Source: Corylus avellana
Lineage: Eukaryota > Streptophyta > Magnoliopsida > Fagales > Betulaceae
Direction of reading: 5' to 3'
Assembly (NCBI RefSeq): GCF_901000735.1
Contig: NC_081550.1
Coordinates: forward strand, 4,732,669-4,796,668
DNA: 64,000 bases
A program made the position numbers and the translations under genes. Shown here in pieces: positions 47,143 to 61,250 of this stretch. The notes beneath the pieces were generated by a model, which had not been told where the DNA came from, did no database searches, and was given only the letters and a program-made list of their open reading frames with translations. Within the stretch, counting starts at the first letter, position 1; every line of letters starts with the position of its first letter.

Positions 47143-48463
47143 GCTCTCAAATTATCAGTCATTATCAGTCATTTACAATTTAGCCCCCTAATGTTTAAAA
47201 TGTAATAAAGTAGCCTCTCAAATTACCAACTAGTTACAATTTGACCACTCTGTTAGTCGGTACCATTAAAATGGATGAAAAATACAAAACGACATCGTTT
47301 TGTTTAGGTTAAATTACTAAAATACCATTTTTAGAAACTCATAACTCAATTTAAAAAAGCCCCCAAACGATGTCTGTGGCTTGAAAAAGAAAAAAAAAAA
47401 ACCCCCTTAATACCCTAATCCCAAAGTAGCTTCATCTTCTTCTCCACTTCCCTTCTCCATGCAGCAGCCCAACCCGAAAATCAAGTAAACCAGCTTAATC
47501 CCTTATCTTTTTAACAACCCCATGGCATCATAACCCCATTACTTTAAAATAAGACAAAGAGAAGAAAGAACTAAGAAGTAGCGGAGAAAAGAGAAGGAAA
47601 GAAACAAAAAGATGAGAAAGAGAAACAGAGGAAGAGAGGGAATTGATTTTTAATTAATTTGTGTTCAACTTTATATATAATAAAATAAATAAATAAATTA
47701 TTGACCTCTGACCCAAAATCTTAGCTCTACTCTGCTACTAACAATATCCATTCAATTTGAAGCTTGATTTTGCATTGAGAAATAAAAATAAAAAAATAAA
47801 AAATTGGGTGATGATAAGCTTGATTTTCTCTTTGTTCTTAACTCCAGACGATCATGGGTTTTGGGTTGTGGTTTTCAGATTTTGGTTGTTTGTTCTGTTT
47901 TCGTCGAATTTGGCTTCAACTCCTCCGTTGATTTTGAGTTGACGAATGAAAGTGGCTTGAGCATCTCGATGAGGTTTACCAATTACAAGTTTGAAGTGGC
48001 GTTTGGGTGGAAGATATTATGAAATCTATACCGATTAGATTGAGTTTGAACAGAAATTTGACAAAGAAGAAGGGGAAGAAGAAGGGAATTGGAGAAGAAG
48101 ACAAAGCTCAGCGTGTTTAGGGACTAGGGTATTAAACACTTACCAAAAGGGCACCGTTTTGGTAGGTGCAAGGGATTTTTTTTTTTTTAAAAGGGCGCCG
48201 TTCTGGTGGAACAGGATTTCTTTTCAAACAGCTTACGGCGTTTGTGGGTTTTAATTTGATTTGATTTTTTACCCTAAAAGAGCATTTTAGTAACTTAACC
48301 TTGCCAAATCGACCACGTCGTATGAAATTTTACATCCATTTTGACGGTGTTGACTAACAAAGTAGCTAAATTATAACTGGTTGGTAGTTTGAGAGACTAT
48401 TTTATTACATTTTAAACATTTAAAGTCTAAATTGCAAATAACTGATAGTTTGGAGACCATTTT
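47143..48463. mobile_element. Long foldback (Mutator-like) element with internal cargo
   Basis: The left end ATGGCTCTCAAATTATCAGT and the inverted right end ATGGTCTCCAAACTATCAGT start arms of ~200 bases that share AATGTTTAAAATGTAATAAA and AAATGGATG-like sequence. The ~900-base interior is not palindromic and contains short open frames (47757-47942, 47804-48022) of unknown origin, possibly captured host sequence. A target duplication could not be fixed. No transposase is recognisable. Confidence 0.6.
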
Positions 48464-49133
48464 ATATTTTTTCCTAAAAAAATAAAAAAAAAAAAGAAAA
48501 ACTAAAAAAACTTATTTTAAAACAAAATGGGAAGGAATGGCTTTCGCCAAAATGAGATAATTTAAATCGATATAACGAACTATAGAGTAGCCAAACTGCC
48601 CTAAATAACAAAATAAAGTGACCGAAACCAACCCTATTGGCCTACAGCCACCGCCAAAACCGGCGGTTGGGGGTGGTTTAAGAAAATATGGTGTAATTTG
48701 ATTTTTGTTTTGGCAGGACCAAAAGCAGCCATTTAAGAAAAAAGCCCGCAGAATTAGAACACCATCATCCTCCTCCGTACGATTGGAATAAATTGTACAA
48801 TCATTTCGCGTGTTGAAACCAAAGTTGAGATGCACGCCTCAGCCTCACTCCACCGCTCAATTTAAATCATCGACGCGTGAATCAGTGATAAAAGTAGTAA
48901 AGGTAGGATTGAGTACTGTAGGATCAGTATTATTACTATTTGCTACAACAATGGTTTGTTAGTTACTCAATTATAATTAATTAATTATTGAATTCGATTA
49001 TCAACTTATTACGAACAACTATCAATAATTTCAAGTTCCATATCCAATGATGTCATCATAAAACACGACAGGATGAATACAAATGGTGTAAACATACGTG
49101 TCAATAGTTCTTGTCCCCATAAAGGAAAATATT
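48464..49133. other. Intergenic, no gene seen
   Basis: It contains AACCGGCGGTTGGGGGTGGTTTAAG near 48657-48681, an unpaired relative of the GC-rich core of the foldback elements. The 107-codon minus frame across it has no recognisable domain. Confidence 0.45.
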
Positions 49134-49283
49134 AGGTGTTTTTCTGATGTCTTCTTAATTGTAATGTGACTTTTAAAATCACCAATAGATTAAAAGTCAA
49201 TAATGATAATCTTAAATTCAACGATAATTTTAAAAATCACATCACAATTGGGAGGACACCAAGAGAACATTAGAAGAACACCT
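49134..49283. mobile_element. Small inverted-repeat MITE
   Basis: AGGTGTTTTTCTGATGTCTT at the left pairs with the inverted right end AGGTGTTCTTCTAATGTTCT. The interior includes GTGACTTTTAAAATCACCAA, itself palindromic. Resembles 36168-36348. Confidence 0.65.
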
Positions 49284-49307
49284 GACATTTCTCATCATTT
49301 ATTGTGG

Positions 49308-49343
<36 letters not shown>

Positions 49344-49401
49344 CATGGGTATGCCTATGTAACAAAGCTATTTTTAGGTATAAATTTTAAATAAAAAATT
49401 A

Positions 49402-49728
49402 GGAAAAATTACAGTTTACCCTCCCAAAATTGACAGCGTTTTTCAATTCGAACACCAAAGTTTCAATTTTTGCAATCTACCCCCCCAAAGTTTCAATTTT
49501 TTGCAATTTGACCAATTGTATCCAAAACTTCCCATATTGCCCCTAATTTTTATTTTTTTATTTTTTATAAAAAAAATTTAAAAAAAATCTGGGGTGGCTA
49601 TGGCCACCCTTCTGGCCTTTTGGTCATTTGGTCATTTTTGCACCCCCAAATTTTTTTTTTTTTTTCATAAAAAATAATAATAAATCATGGGCAATCTGGA
49701 AATTTTGAGATAATATTGGTCAAATTGA

Positions 49729-49760
<32 letters not shown>

Positions 49761-49847
49761 TTGTGGGAATGAATTGCAAAAATTAAAATTTTGAAGTTCA
49801 AATTAAAAAATGTTGTCAACTTTGAAGGGTAAATTGTAATTTTTCCA
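49402..49847. mobile_element. Foldback MITE, same family as 44272-44642
   Basis: It starts GGAAAAATTACAGTTTACCC and ends in the inverse (GGGTAAATTGTAATTTTTCC). The flanks AAAAAATTA at 49393-49401 and 49848-49856 give a 9-bp target duplication. The core contains GGGGTGGCTATGGCCACCC, plus a ~25-base poly-A. Confidence 0.82.
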
Positions 49848-51646
49848 AAAAAATTATGAAAAAAAAAAGTTAAGAAAACAAAAGGCTGAGTTGTTGTGCT
49901 TATTGCTTAACAAATACTGAAAGTTTGGTATGGTAAAGTAGAATTATAGCCACCCACCTTAAATAAATTATAAAGTGAGGAAAGTCTTTTGTTTTTCATC
50001 CATAACCAACAACAAAACAGAGACAGAAAGAGAGAAATTGAAAGAAAAAGAGACAGAAAGATTGAAAGTCTTTTTCTTTTTCTTGTTTTTAGCCTTTTCT
50101 CTTTTCCCAAGTCTCCTTAATGTTCTCAATTCTTTTAGTCTATTGATTTATCATTACTTTGAAGAATAATTATTTAAGTAATTAATCAGCGATAATCACA
50201 TTGGGTCCTGTCGTTGTTATGTTTTTTTTTTCTTCTTCTTCTAATTGAAAGAAGAAAAAAGTTACAATGGGAGATCTTTTCTACACTTGATCCGAATGGA
50301 CGAAAGAATGGATGATCCTATGGGAATGTTTCAAAACACTAAGTGAAAAGCGGCCAATTTAGCCAAAATAATGTGTGTCGTTGTTATGTTAAAAACATAA
50401 AGATTCATTTTTTGACATTAAAGCAAAGAAAGAGTCACAACAAGGAAAAAATTGCAAAGAAAGAGAAACAATTAAATCATAATTTGATCATAATCATTCT
50501 TATCAAATGAATAAATATAACCTTGCCAAGGAGTGCTGATCATGATTCTATATTTTTTTCTCTTGCAGTGTAGAGACTTTGGCTCAATTTTTATAGGAAA
50601 ATGCTTTGTTATAAATTATATTTTATTTTATAATTATCTCATAATATTAACGTACCAACCAATTCTTAATTTTTTTTTATTTAATAATGATTGATCCAAG
50701 AATTAATTAAAAATATCACGTTAGCATTATGAGTTAAAAATGTAATTTCTAACACTCTTAATATAATTCTTTGTAAACTCACATGATAGCTCAGGTAGCA
50801 TTTACCACGGCAACCTCTAATTAATTCAATTAACATTTAATTATTTAGTAATTGATGTGATAAGTGTCACGTGAACATCAATCGTGTCAATTTGTAAGGA
50901 GCTTATCGTAAACTTGTAAGGAGCTTATCGTAAACTTGTAGTAACTCTAATAATACTCAATTGAAAAACGCTAGAAGCATACTTTTTATCTCACTTTGCT
51001 AACGTGGAGCTGCCAATCAACGTTATTAAGATCAGTATTTCTTAACCAAAAATTAAGAGTTAATTAGCTGTGCTACATCAATAAAATAAAATAAAAAATA
51101 AATGTGGTGTGTAGTATTCTAAATTTTTTTTTTTTTTACAAGCTGAAATTTGACTAGACTGTGTAATATAAGTCTCTAGATAGACTAGATGTGGTATTGA
51201 TTGGTCAATTGGAAAGTCAACGGTTATCCAACGGCTGGAGCCGGCGAGGCGGAGGTTGGAATTAGGAATTAAATTATAAAACTTAAAAGAATAAATAAAT
51301 AAAGGTTTAATATTGGTAAGAATATTTTAGTTTCTTTTTTAATGTGAAAAATTGACTTGCAAGAACACGTGTCAAAAACCTAAAAAGCCACGCTTCACTT
51401 TTATATACACCTAACAATTAAATGTAAAAAGTTGTGGCCGACGTGAATCTTCACCAAATGAAAGCAAAGTAGGTTGGAATTCAATCTCATTATAATCTTG
51501 ATGAATTTCAATTTGAGACATATTAATTGCTCAACCAATATTTTTTTGGACGGTCAAACTAGTAACGGGTTCTTGCAAAACGAGAGTAAGAGTCATTGAA
51601 AATCGTTGATCATCAAGAGATTGGGAGAATTTTCGGTGCTTAAAGA
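49848..51646. other. Intergenic, no gene seen
   Basis: AT-rich. It includes two tandem 22-base units (50892-50935, TTGTAAGGAGCTTATCGTAA...). The open frames near 49907-50169 are purine-rich low-complexity sequence. Confidence 0.55.
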
Positions 51647-51892
51647 GTCTGTTCAGCAAACTCTTTTTTCCATTTTTACTGTTCACGTTTCTAAGAAGTC
51701 AACATCAAAACATTCTCACTTTTTATATTATATCATTCATTTTTTATTACTATTCAAATTTTTTTAAAAAAAATCACCACAAACCAAAACATATTCATTT
51801 TTCAATACAAAAAATTCAAAACTTTATACTACATTAATCCACGTCAATTACAGTATCTAAAGAAAAATGGTTTACCAAACGGATCATAAATT
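51647..51892. mobile_element. MITE related to the 4217 element
   Basis: The left TCTGTTCAGCAAACTCTTTT pairs imperfectly with the inverted right end TCCGTTTGGTAAACCATTTT. The interior shares CACTTTTTATATTATATCAT and TTTTTATTACTATTCAAATT with the family. A further degraded relative follows at about 52020-52245 (GGCGCTGTTTGGTAATTAAC). Confidence 0.5.
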
Positions 51893-54511
51893 AATAAGGT
51901 ATTTTGGAAGAGAATACTCAATGAAGAGAGTAAGAGAGAGGATACGTTACATAGTTTTTGGGGTTTGGGGTTGCAAGCTCTTTTAAAGACGGACTTCTGA
52001 GTTCTTAATATAATATCTAGGGCGCTGTTTGGTAATTAACCAAAATTCCATTAAAAAATCAACTTTAAAATACTCTTACTTGTATACTACCACAATCATT
52101 TTTTTATTACTAGTAAAACAAAAAATCCACAACAAAACATAAATTTTTTACTTTTCTTTAAAAAAAATTCAAAACTTCTTTCTACTTTCTAATACATATC
52201 ATTACTTTAATGGGACAATATATAGATATGTCAAACCAAATATGTCTGAAACTAAAATCCATCATAGCTAAAACCCACATTGTTGAATATTTTCTTTTAT
52301 TGGTTGGGAATTTAAAGTGATTGAAATAGGTTTGACAATGAAAACTACTTAGGATTTATAAAATTGAATACCACGTGGACAACTCTTGTAGACTTGTACA
52401 CTACTAGCTAGTATTAGGTTAGATTGCTAGTTTTTCAACCTCAAAATAAAATAAAAATGTTAGACTTCTATTTTATATAAATATGAACATGGAAGTTTTA
52501 GCACGTTAAAGTATTAAACGACGTTTGATGATTATTTAGCACTTTTTAAACAAAATAAAATAAAATTTGGCAGTAATTGGAAGAAATTTACCACATTGGC
52601 AATGGTGGTGACAATGACATAGATGATAGTATATACATGTTTGATCGAGATCTTCTACGATATGAAAGAAAGCGTCAATTCTAAAATTATGTAAATTTAG
52701 GCCGTTCTTTATATCGAACAGTCTCAAAAATGTTATTTATTAAAAATGTGACATGTTTGTTATCTAGGTAGCCAAAAAAAAAAAAAAAATTCTCTCAAAA
52801 GATTTATTATTCATTTCTGAAGCGACACTTCTTTAGAAAACCAAGAGACGGATTTTCGCTCAAAGCTTTTCTACAATATAAAACGCAAAAACTTGATGAA
52901 AATATAGTCCGTTCTCATTGTTAACATGCCTTCTTTTTAATAGGTGTTACTTTTTTGTTCGACTCAATAAATGATCTAAATTCACATAACTTTAAAATTT
53001 ACATTTTTTTTTTAATTTAAATTATAGAGCATCCTTATCCATATAGGTTATGTTCTTGATGGTGGTAGTAGAAACAATAAATGGTGGTAGATCGTAGTAA
53101 CATAAAAAAAACTATAGCAGCAATAAATGGTTGCAGTGGCAAAAGCGAGAAATGCTAGATAAACTGTTATATTTGTGGGGTTCATATAAGGCTACAAATC
53201 TAATGATTAATTTGTAAGAGAATACGAGTCAAATATAAAAAAAAAATATTGGCTCATAACATTTCTCGAATAATAATGGTAGTATAAAAATGGTAATGTG
53301 AGTATAATTTTATATCATGACATCTTTTTCTATGTAATTTGGAAATATTAAATTTAAAATTCTAGAGAATCTTTGAAATAACTATATTCTTAATCCAAAT
53401 AAATCTTAAAATTTAATAATGGCAATAAGTAAATTGCACAAATATAAATAGTAAAATCTCCCAATGCTAGCTCCTTAAGTCCACTATGATTTTCTCACAA
53501 CTCAATTTTCAAACAATTTTTATGACACATTTCATTTTGAAAGTAGTTATACCAATTTTTAAATGGAATCAATTAATTTTCAGTTTCAGAGTAAATTGTT
53601 TTAAACAAGAGACCATACTCTAATATGAAATTGTCAATCAATTGAAACAAAATCTCCTCAGTGGAATCATTAGATATTAAACATGAAAAAAAAAATGAAA
53701 AAAAAAAAAAACTTATGTGTTGTAGTTTTTGAATCGATGTAATTTTAAATTTTTTATGAGAAAAAAGAGTGAAATTAAATCTAAACTGTTGAAAAAACTA
53801 CAGCACACAAAATCTACTTTTACCAAAAAAATTAGAAAACAACCACAAATAAAGGGAAAACTTGTGCAATGAGGTCGTTTTATTACAATGGGTAGACTCA
53901 TGTGAGAGGTTGTTTCGGTTTTGTCTATTACAATGGATAGTCTCGTGTGAGAGATTATTCAGGTTCTACTTGCTCTAGCAAATGTTTGACTAGACCGAGT
54001 CTCACCTACTCTTTTTTCCCGACCCCACCTATGTGGCTGGCCTGAACACGTCCTCGAACAATCCGATCCAAACTGATAGGGTCGAACAACCTCTCACATG
54101 AAGCATCTTTTTTTAATGGATCCGGATCACCCATTTTTACCTTAATTGCTCCGTACGCTTCAATACCACTCTGTATTTCACTGAATTTAATTTCCCACCA
54201 AATATCCCTCTGTCTCTCTCGTTTTCCCTCTCCTGTCTTTTGCTTGTTCGACTCCCCAAAACCCCAAAGAAATACGAAAAAAAGAAAAGAAAAAAGAAAG
54301 AGTATTGAGATAATGATAGTCACGTCCCACATTCTTCAACCCCTTTGCTTCAGTCCAACTCCACCACTCCAAATGTCTCTGTGAAAATTTTCTTTGTTTC
54401 TTTGTCAAGAATCTTTTTTAGTATTTGTTTTTTCTGCTTTCCCAGATCAACAAGAAAGCGTTTTACTTTCCATTTTTTATAATTCAAGAAAGGTTGTTTT
54501 CATTGCCAGCC
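51893..54511. other. Intergenic and RopGAP promoter side, no gene seen
   Basis: It contains a small element at 53146-53268 with perfect CGAGAAATG inverted ends, and a ~35-base motif repeated at 53881 and 53926 (TATTACAATGG ... GTGAGAG). The last ~300 bases, with CT-rich runs, are the likely 5' UTR of the RopGAP. Confidence 0.5.
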
Positions 54512-57500
54512 ATGACTGAGGTCCTCAACCCCAACCATTCTCCTTCACATTTCTCTCCCTCTTCTTCTTCTCCTTCTCCTTCTTCCTCTGCACACATTCA
54601 GAATGAGGACAACAACCGCGGCTGTGAATGTGGGTCGCCGTCTTCGTCGGTAGCCGAGGAACGGGATTCTATAGTGACCGGCTGTGAGGAAGAGGAGGCG
54701 GAGGGTGACCGGCAGAGAAGGGATCAGCTGTCTTTGCTAGCATTGCTGGTGGCCCTTTTCAGGAGATCTTTGGTTGCTTGCAAGAGTACTGACAGGAGGG
54801 AGCTCTGTGCAATGGAGATCGGGTTGCCAACTAATGTGCGCCATGTGGCGCATGTTACCTTTGATAGGTTCAATGGGTTCTTGGGATTACCTGTGGAGTT
54901 TGAACCTGAGGTGCCCAGGAGGCCTCCCAGTGCAAGGTAATGTGAATGTGGGTTTTGAATTTTCATTATTGTGCTTATTTTTGGTCATTAAATTTGTGAA
55001 ATTGTTTGGTTTTGATGGGTGGGTTTTGCTATTCTCACTCTTTTCATAATGCTACCTTACTGTTTACAATTCGTGGGTTTTGATTTTCCTTGTCTTTTTT
55101 CTTCTTTTTGGAGGGTTGGATTTCGGTTATGGGCTGCGTATAGGTTTTGTGCAATGCAGTCTTGAAATTGTGAATTTGGCTTGTGTAATTGCTGGGTTCT
55201 GTACAATGCAATTCTTAAGATTATTTTTGTTCAATTGCTGGATTTCTAGTTTTGGATGTCCTAATTGATTTGCGGCCTATTTTAATTATTGGTTTATACA
55301 TTTCATAGAATTGCAAGTAGATTGCATTCAACTTCGTCACCCAAAATTTTGGTTCTGGGAATTGGAAAATTGTTGCATTCATTTGATATTTAACTTAATT
55401 TTTGGTGTTTTTTTTTTTTTTTTGTGAATGATATCTTATATATGTGGGGACAATTATACTGGGGGATTTAGACGAAGTAAAACCTAAATAATGATATCAG
55501 GAGATCAACCACTTACCATTGAGGGGTTACCATATGCCACATGAATATTCAATTTAGAAGAACGAAGTAATACATCTCTCCTAAATTGTAGAACCTTCAT
55601 GTAGCTCTCTTTTCCATGTACATCACTTTAAATGGTGTAAGGTTGTTCCTCAAAGGCTTTAAAACTTGGTAATTTTTGCATATCTTCTAATCAGTTTCTG
55701 CCAAATTGTTTAACTAGTAGGATCAAACTTATGCTTTTCTTTTGATTTTGATTTTTATCAATGTAGTGCTACCGTCTTTGGAGTTTCCACGGAATCCATG
55801 CAGTTGTCATTTGACTCAAGAGGGAATAGTGTGCCAACGATTCTCTTGCTAATGCAGAGAAACTTGTATGCTCTAGGAGGCCTGCAGGTATTTGACATTG
55901 TTCTTTCTCTTCTCCTCTATCTTCTTTAACATCATGATGCTGACTCTAAATTCAGGATATGATTTGTGTAACCAAGTACAATAGTTGGGAATTGAAAGAA
56001 AATTTGTAGGGTGGTATGACATATCTGAGTAAAGGGGATTTTTCTATAGATGTTTATCTGTTGCATGTCAAGTTATGTTGATTCCAATGGCATTGTTCTT
56101 TGTCTGAGAGTTCTTTTGGATACTTAAATTCCTCAAACTGTTGAGTTTACATGTGAAGGCAGAAGGAATTTTCAGAATTGCTGCAGAAAACAGCCAAGAG
56201 GAGTATGTCAGGGACCAATTGAATGGGGGTGTGGTACCAGAAGGCACTGATGTACACTGTTTGGCAGGCCTTATCAAGGTATACCATTTTTATTTTATCA
56301 AAGTTGATTAAATATATCATCTTTATCAAGGTATACCATTTTCAACCATCGTGTTTAACCTATATTTCTTTGTGAGGAATATGTGGAACTGAGTTGATCA
56401 CTTGATCTGAATCAGCTTAATGATAAACAAGACCTACACCATGTACAAGTTGTGGCATAAAACTGTTTATTTCATTGTCACTGCTCCAATACTGCCATCC
56501 TTCATTCCTTCATCAGTGTAGGGTGTATTGTCAAAGGTCAAGCAAAAGAAACGGTCATATTGCTGAGAACAATGTTTCGTTGAGGTTACATGTCTACATA
56601 TGCAGTGACTTTGTTCTGCTATTACTGTTTTCATTGGCGGAGCTGCATCATGCTAAGTGGGAAACTCTCTCCACTGAAATTTGTAAAATTTGAGACAATT
56701 GGAAAATTTTCACTGTTGTTTCTGCCGAAAAAGTTTTATGGGGTCAATTATGAGAGGTTTTTAAAAAAATTGGGACTCATACTCATAGGCAGATTTACTA
56801 TAAGAAACAAAATAATTAAAAAAATGATTATAAAATGGCGGGTACTGTTTGTTTGATTACAAAACAAAGTAACAAACCCCCATGGTTCCAAATGTACTTT
56901 ACTTTGTATCTGCTTGGAAAAAAAAAAGAGGAGAAAGAGGAAAAAGTAATCTAGGTCATTTAAGTAAAAGTTTTTGTTTAAAACCTAAATTTCTATTGGG
57001 ATCCATTTGTTTGATTATTTGAAATGTTTAACAATAAAGCTAAATTTTTATGGCATCTATTCACTTGCTTGTTTAAATTGAATGTTATGGTAGTTTAGGG
57101 TGTTTTCCTCTCATAAATTATGTAGTTTAATGACAAAAATTAATTTCTTGTAGAGAATTAAAATATTTCTTTCTGGGCTTTTACTATTAAATTTATGAAT
57201 AGTAAATTTCTTGATTATATATCATAGTAGTTTGGGTATTGCTTACTTCAGTCAAACTTCTTGCTTAATGCACATTAGGTTTCCCGTTTAAAAAATGGGT
57301 GCATCAATTTATCTTCTATAAAAGTGTTGAGGTTGGTAAGTTATTATTTTTTAATCAATTATGGATAAGTTGTTCAAGAAAAAAGCCAAGCACCAGGTGT
57401 CCGTAAATCTAGTAGCCATTATATTAAATAAAATTGTTCAAAGTAAAAGACTCTCTAGGCTTTGGAAATTCTTTCCATGGATCTTGGACTTAGTATTACG

Positions 57501-59100
57501 ACTTGAGATTATATTCCAAATGATCAAGATGAAGTTAGAAGAACGTATCTACAGAAGGCTCCTTGTCAACCTAACAACCATAGCTGTTCACAAAGAAAAA
57601 GTTAGAAAAAAATATCAACCAATCTTGGCTCCACCATCGGCTGTTTTTATATGCTACATTTTGTCTCCTTTCACTTTCTGTATTTGATAGACAAAGGCAC
57701 TACTATGGATTATGGCAGGAAAACCAGAAAAGTATGAATTGATTGTTTTTTACCATATATATATATATATATTTGGACCATTTAAGGAGAATTTGCTCTT
57801 CTTTGACATGCATTGACTCTTTAATGGATGGTAATACTGTAGAGAAGTTAGATTCTAGGTTTCATATCGTAGTTTTAAATCAAAGCAAAATTATGTCAAG
57901 TTGAGGTCAACAATCACTGTGGAAATAGTGTTTGGCTTATTCCAGACTGATTTGTATTGAATAAATAGTTAAGTCACTACATTGGTTCTATTATAGATGG
58001 GTAGGAATGGAGCCCTATAACTAATAACGATGTATGTATATAAGTAGATGTATATTTGATCTTTCAGGCTTGGTTTAGGGAACTCCCAAGTGGGGTTCTG
58101 GATTCTCTATCACCTGAGCAGGTAATGCAATGCCAGACGGAAGAGGATTATGCCGAGCTTGTGAGGCTTCTACCCCCAACTGAATTTGCTCTACTGGATT
58201 GGGCCATCAACCTCATGGCTGATGTTGTCCAACAGGAACATCTGAACAAGATGGATGCGCGAAACATAGCTATGGTTTTTGCACCAAACATGACTCAGGC
58301 AAGTTTGAATCATTCTTACTTTTGAAGTCCAGAAATTCTTGATATACTTATGTTAATAGCAGAGTATAAATTTCTTTCTTTCTATAAGATGGGATTTGGG
58401 CTTCCCCCTAAATCAAATCAGTTTGTTGTGTCACATAGGATGTAATCTAGAAGTATGCTTTGGATGACGTTTAAGTGACCATATTCTTACCATTTGCTTA
58501 TTGGAGCATTTTGCGGATTTTAGAAGAGGTCTCACCTTTTCAGTTCCGTGTTGGTGGTGTCTGTATGCGGCTCACTATTGAATCACGTACCAAAATGACA
58601 TGTAAACGGTAAAAGTTGCTTAAGGAGATCCCCCACCCCTTTCAAACTAATAGATTTTTTCCTTTTTCTGGCTCCTTGGTGAGATTTAGAGCTACAACCC
58701 ATACCTACCTCAGCTCCAAATAAATCATTCTAAGATTTTTTTTTAATTGAAAAGATTTGACGGTAATGCAGGTGGAAGATTTATCCAGTGGTTGGTGGAA
58801 TGACAGTATTTTTCACTTCTTTTGTTGCAGATGGCAGATCCTTTGACTGCTTTGATGTATGCAGTCCAAGTTATGAACTTCCTCAAGACCCTAATCTTAA
58901 AAACACTGCGCGAAAGAAAAGATTCTGCCGAGGAGCCATCTTCTGCTAGCCGTTTAGAGCCTTCTGATGAGAATGGCCACCAGAGCCCTTCACAAACCTG
59001 CCTGGAAGATATTACCCGAGAGAATGAAGAGAGAGAGCATGCATTCGTTGCTGAAGAACCTGTGTCAGAAATTTCCCCCAACTCTAACCAAAACAATAAC
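54512..59100 (+). CDS. Rho-of-plants GTPase-activating protein with CRIB motif (RopGAP), 3' end lost in gap
   Basis: Inferred exons: 54512-54936, 55767-55887, 56159-56278, 58068-58298, 58831-59100 (cut by gap); 389 codons visible. The N-terminus is Ser/Pro-rich and acidic. CRIB motif at ~103-120: IGLPTNVRHVAHVTFDRF, binding active Rop. The RhoGAP domain starts at ~140 (FGVSTESMQLSFD, VPTILLLMQ). The catalytic arginine finger is Arg188 in GIFRIAAEN. Further RhoGAP motifs: LLDWAINLMADVV, NKMDARNIAMVFAPNMTQ and MADPLTALMYAVQVMNFLK. CRIB plus RhoGAP is a plant-specific arrangement that switches off Rop GTPases controlling polarity, oxidative burst and hypoxia response. Intron 4 (58299-58830) begins with GC instead of GT. 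Start: first ATG giving the known short acidic lead; the frame also opens upstream. Confidence 0.95.
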
Positions 59101-59200
59101 NNNNNNNNNNNNNNNNNNNNNNNNNNNNNNNNNNNNNNNNNNNNNNNNNNNNNNNNNNNNNNNNNNNNNNNNNNNNNNNNNNNNNNNNNNNNNNNNNNNN
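59101..59200. other. Assembly gap, 100 N (contigs G/H)
   Basis: Exactly 100 N. The left flank is in RopGAP exon 5. The right flank is inside peroxidase exon 4, a different locus already seen at ~42591. Confidence 0.99.
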
Positions 59201-60623
<1,423 letters not shown>

Positions 60624-60672
60624 TAATTTAATTAATTGGAAGGGGATGAAACAAAAGAACATGTTTCTTTGC

Positions 60673-60680
60673 TATTTATA
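60673..60680 (-). promoter_or_regulatory. TATA box of the second peroxidase copy
   Basis: TATAAATA on the minus strand, same spacing as at 44065. Confidence 0.6.
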
Positions 60681-60879
60681 AGGAAGAGGATGCAGGGATG
60701 CATATGATGAATGGTTTGCACGATGGCAATAAGGAAATATTTTATGAATTGTAAGATGTTTATGAGAATCTGCAAAGTCAAAGAAAATCATGGATCATAC
60801 TGTCAACAGATCATGGAAACTGCAATTGCAACGACAGCTAGAAAAGTTTGCATCATGCAACAATTCTTGTTTATTTCAA

Positions 60880-61250
60880 GAGAAAATTACAGTTTACCAC
60901 CCTAAAGTTGACAGCGTTTTTCAATTCAAACACCTAAGTTTCAATTTTTGCAATTCACCCCCACAAAGTTTTAATTTTTTTCAATTCGACCAATATTATC
61001 CTAAAATTTTTATACTGCCCCTAATTTTTATTTTATTTTTTTATTTAAAAAAAAAATGGGTTGCAAAAATGGCCAAAGGGGTGGCCATAAATAAAAAATA
61101 AAAAATTAGGGGCAATATGAAAAGTTTTGGATACAATTGGTCAAATTGCAAAAATTTGAAACTTTGGGTGGATGGATTGCAAAAATTGAAACTTTGGTGT
61201 TCAAATTGAAAAACGCTGTCAACTTTAGAAAAGTAAACCGTAATTTTTCA
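60880..61250. mobile_element. Foldback MITE, copy of 44272-44642
   Basis: Same ends and the same TTATTTCAA target duplication (60871-60879, 61251-61259) as in contig G, so the insertion predates the G/H split. Confidence 0.88.

Noticed and set aside
57361..57687. 108-codon ATG frame inside RopGAP intron 3
   Set aside because: AT-rich, Lys/Leu/Ile-heavy, no recognisable domain and located within an intron. I cannot separate it from chance.
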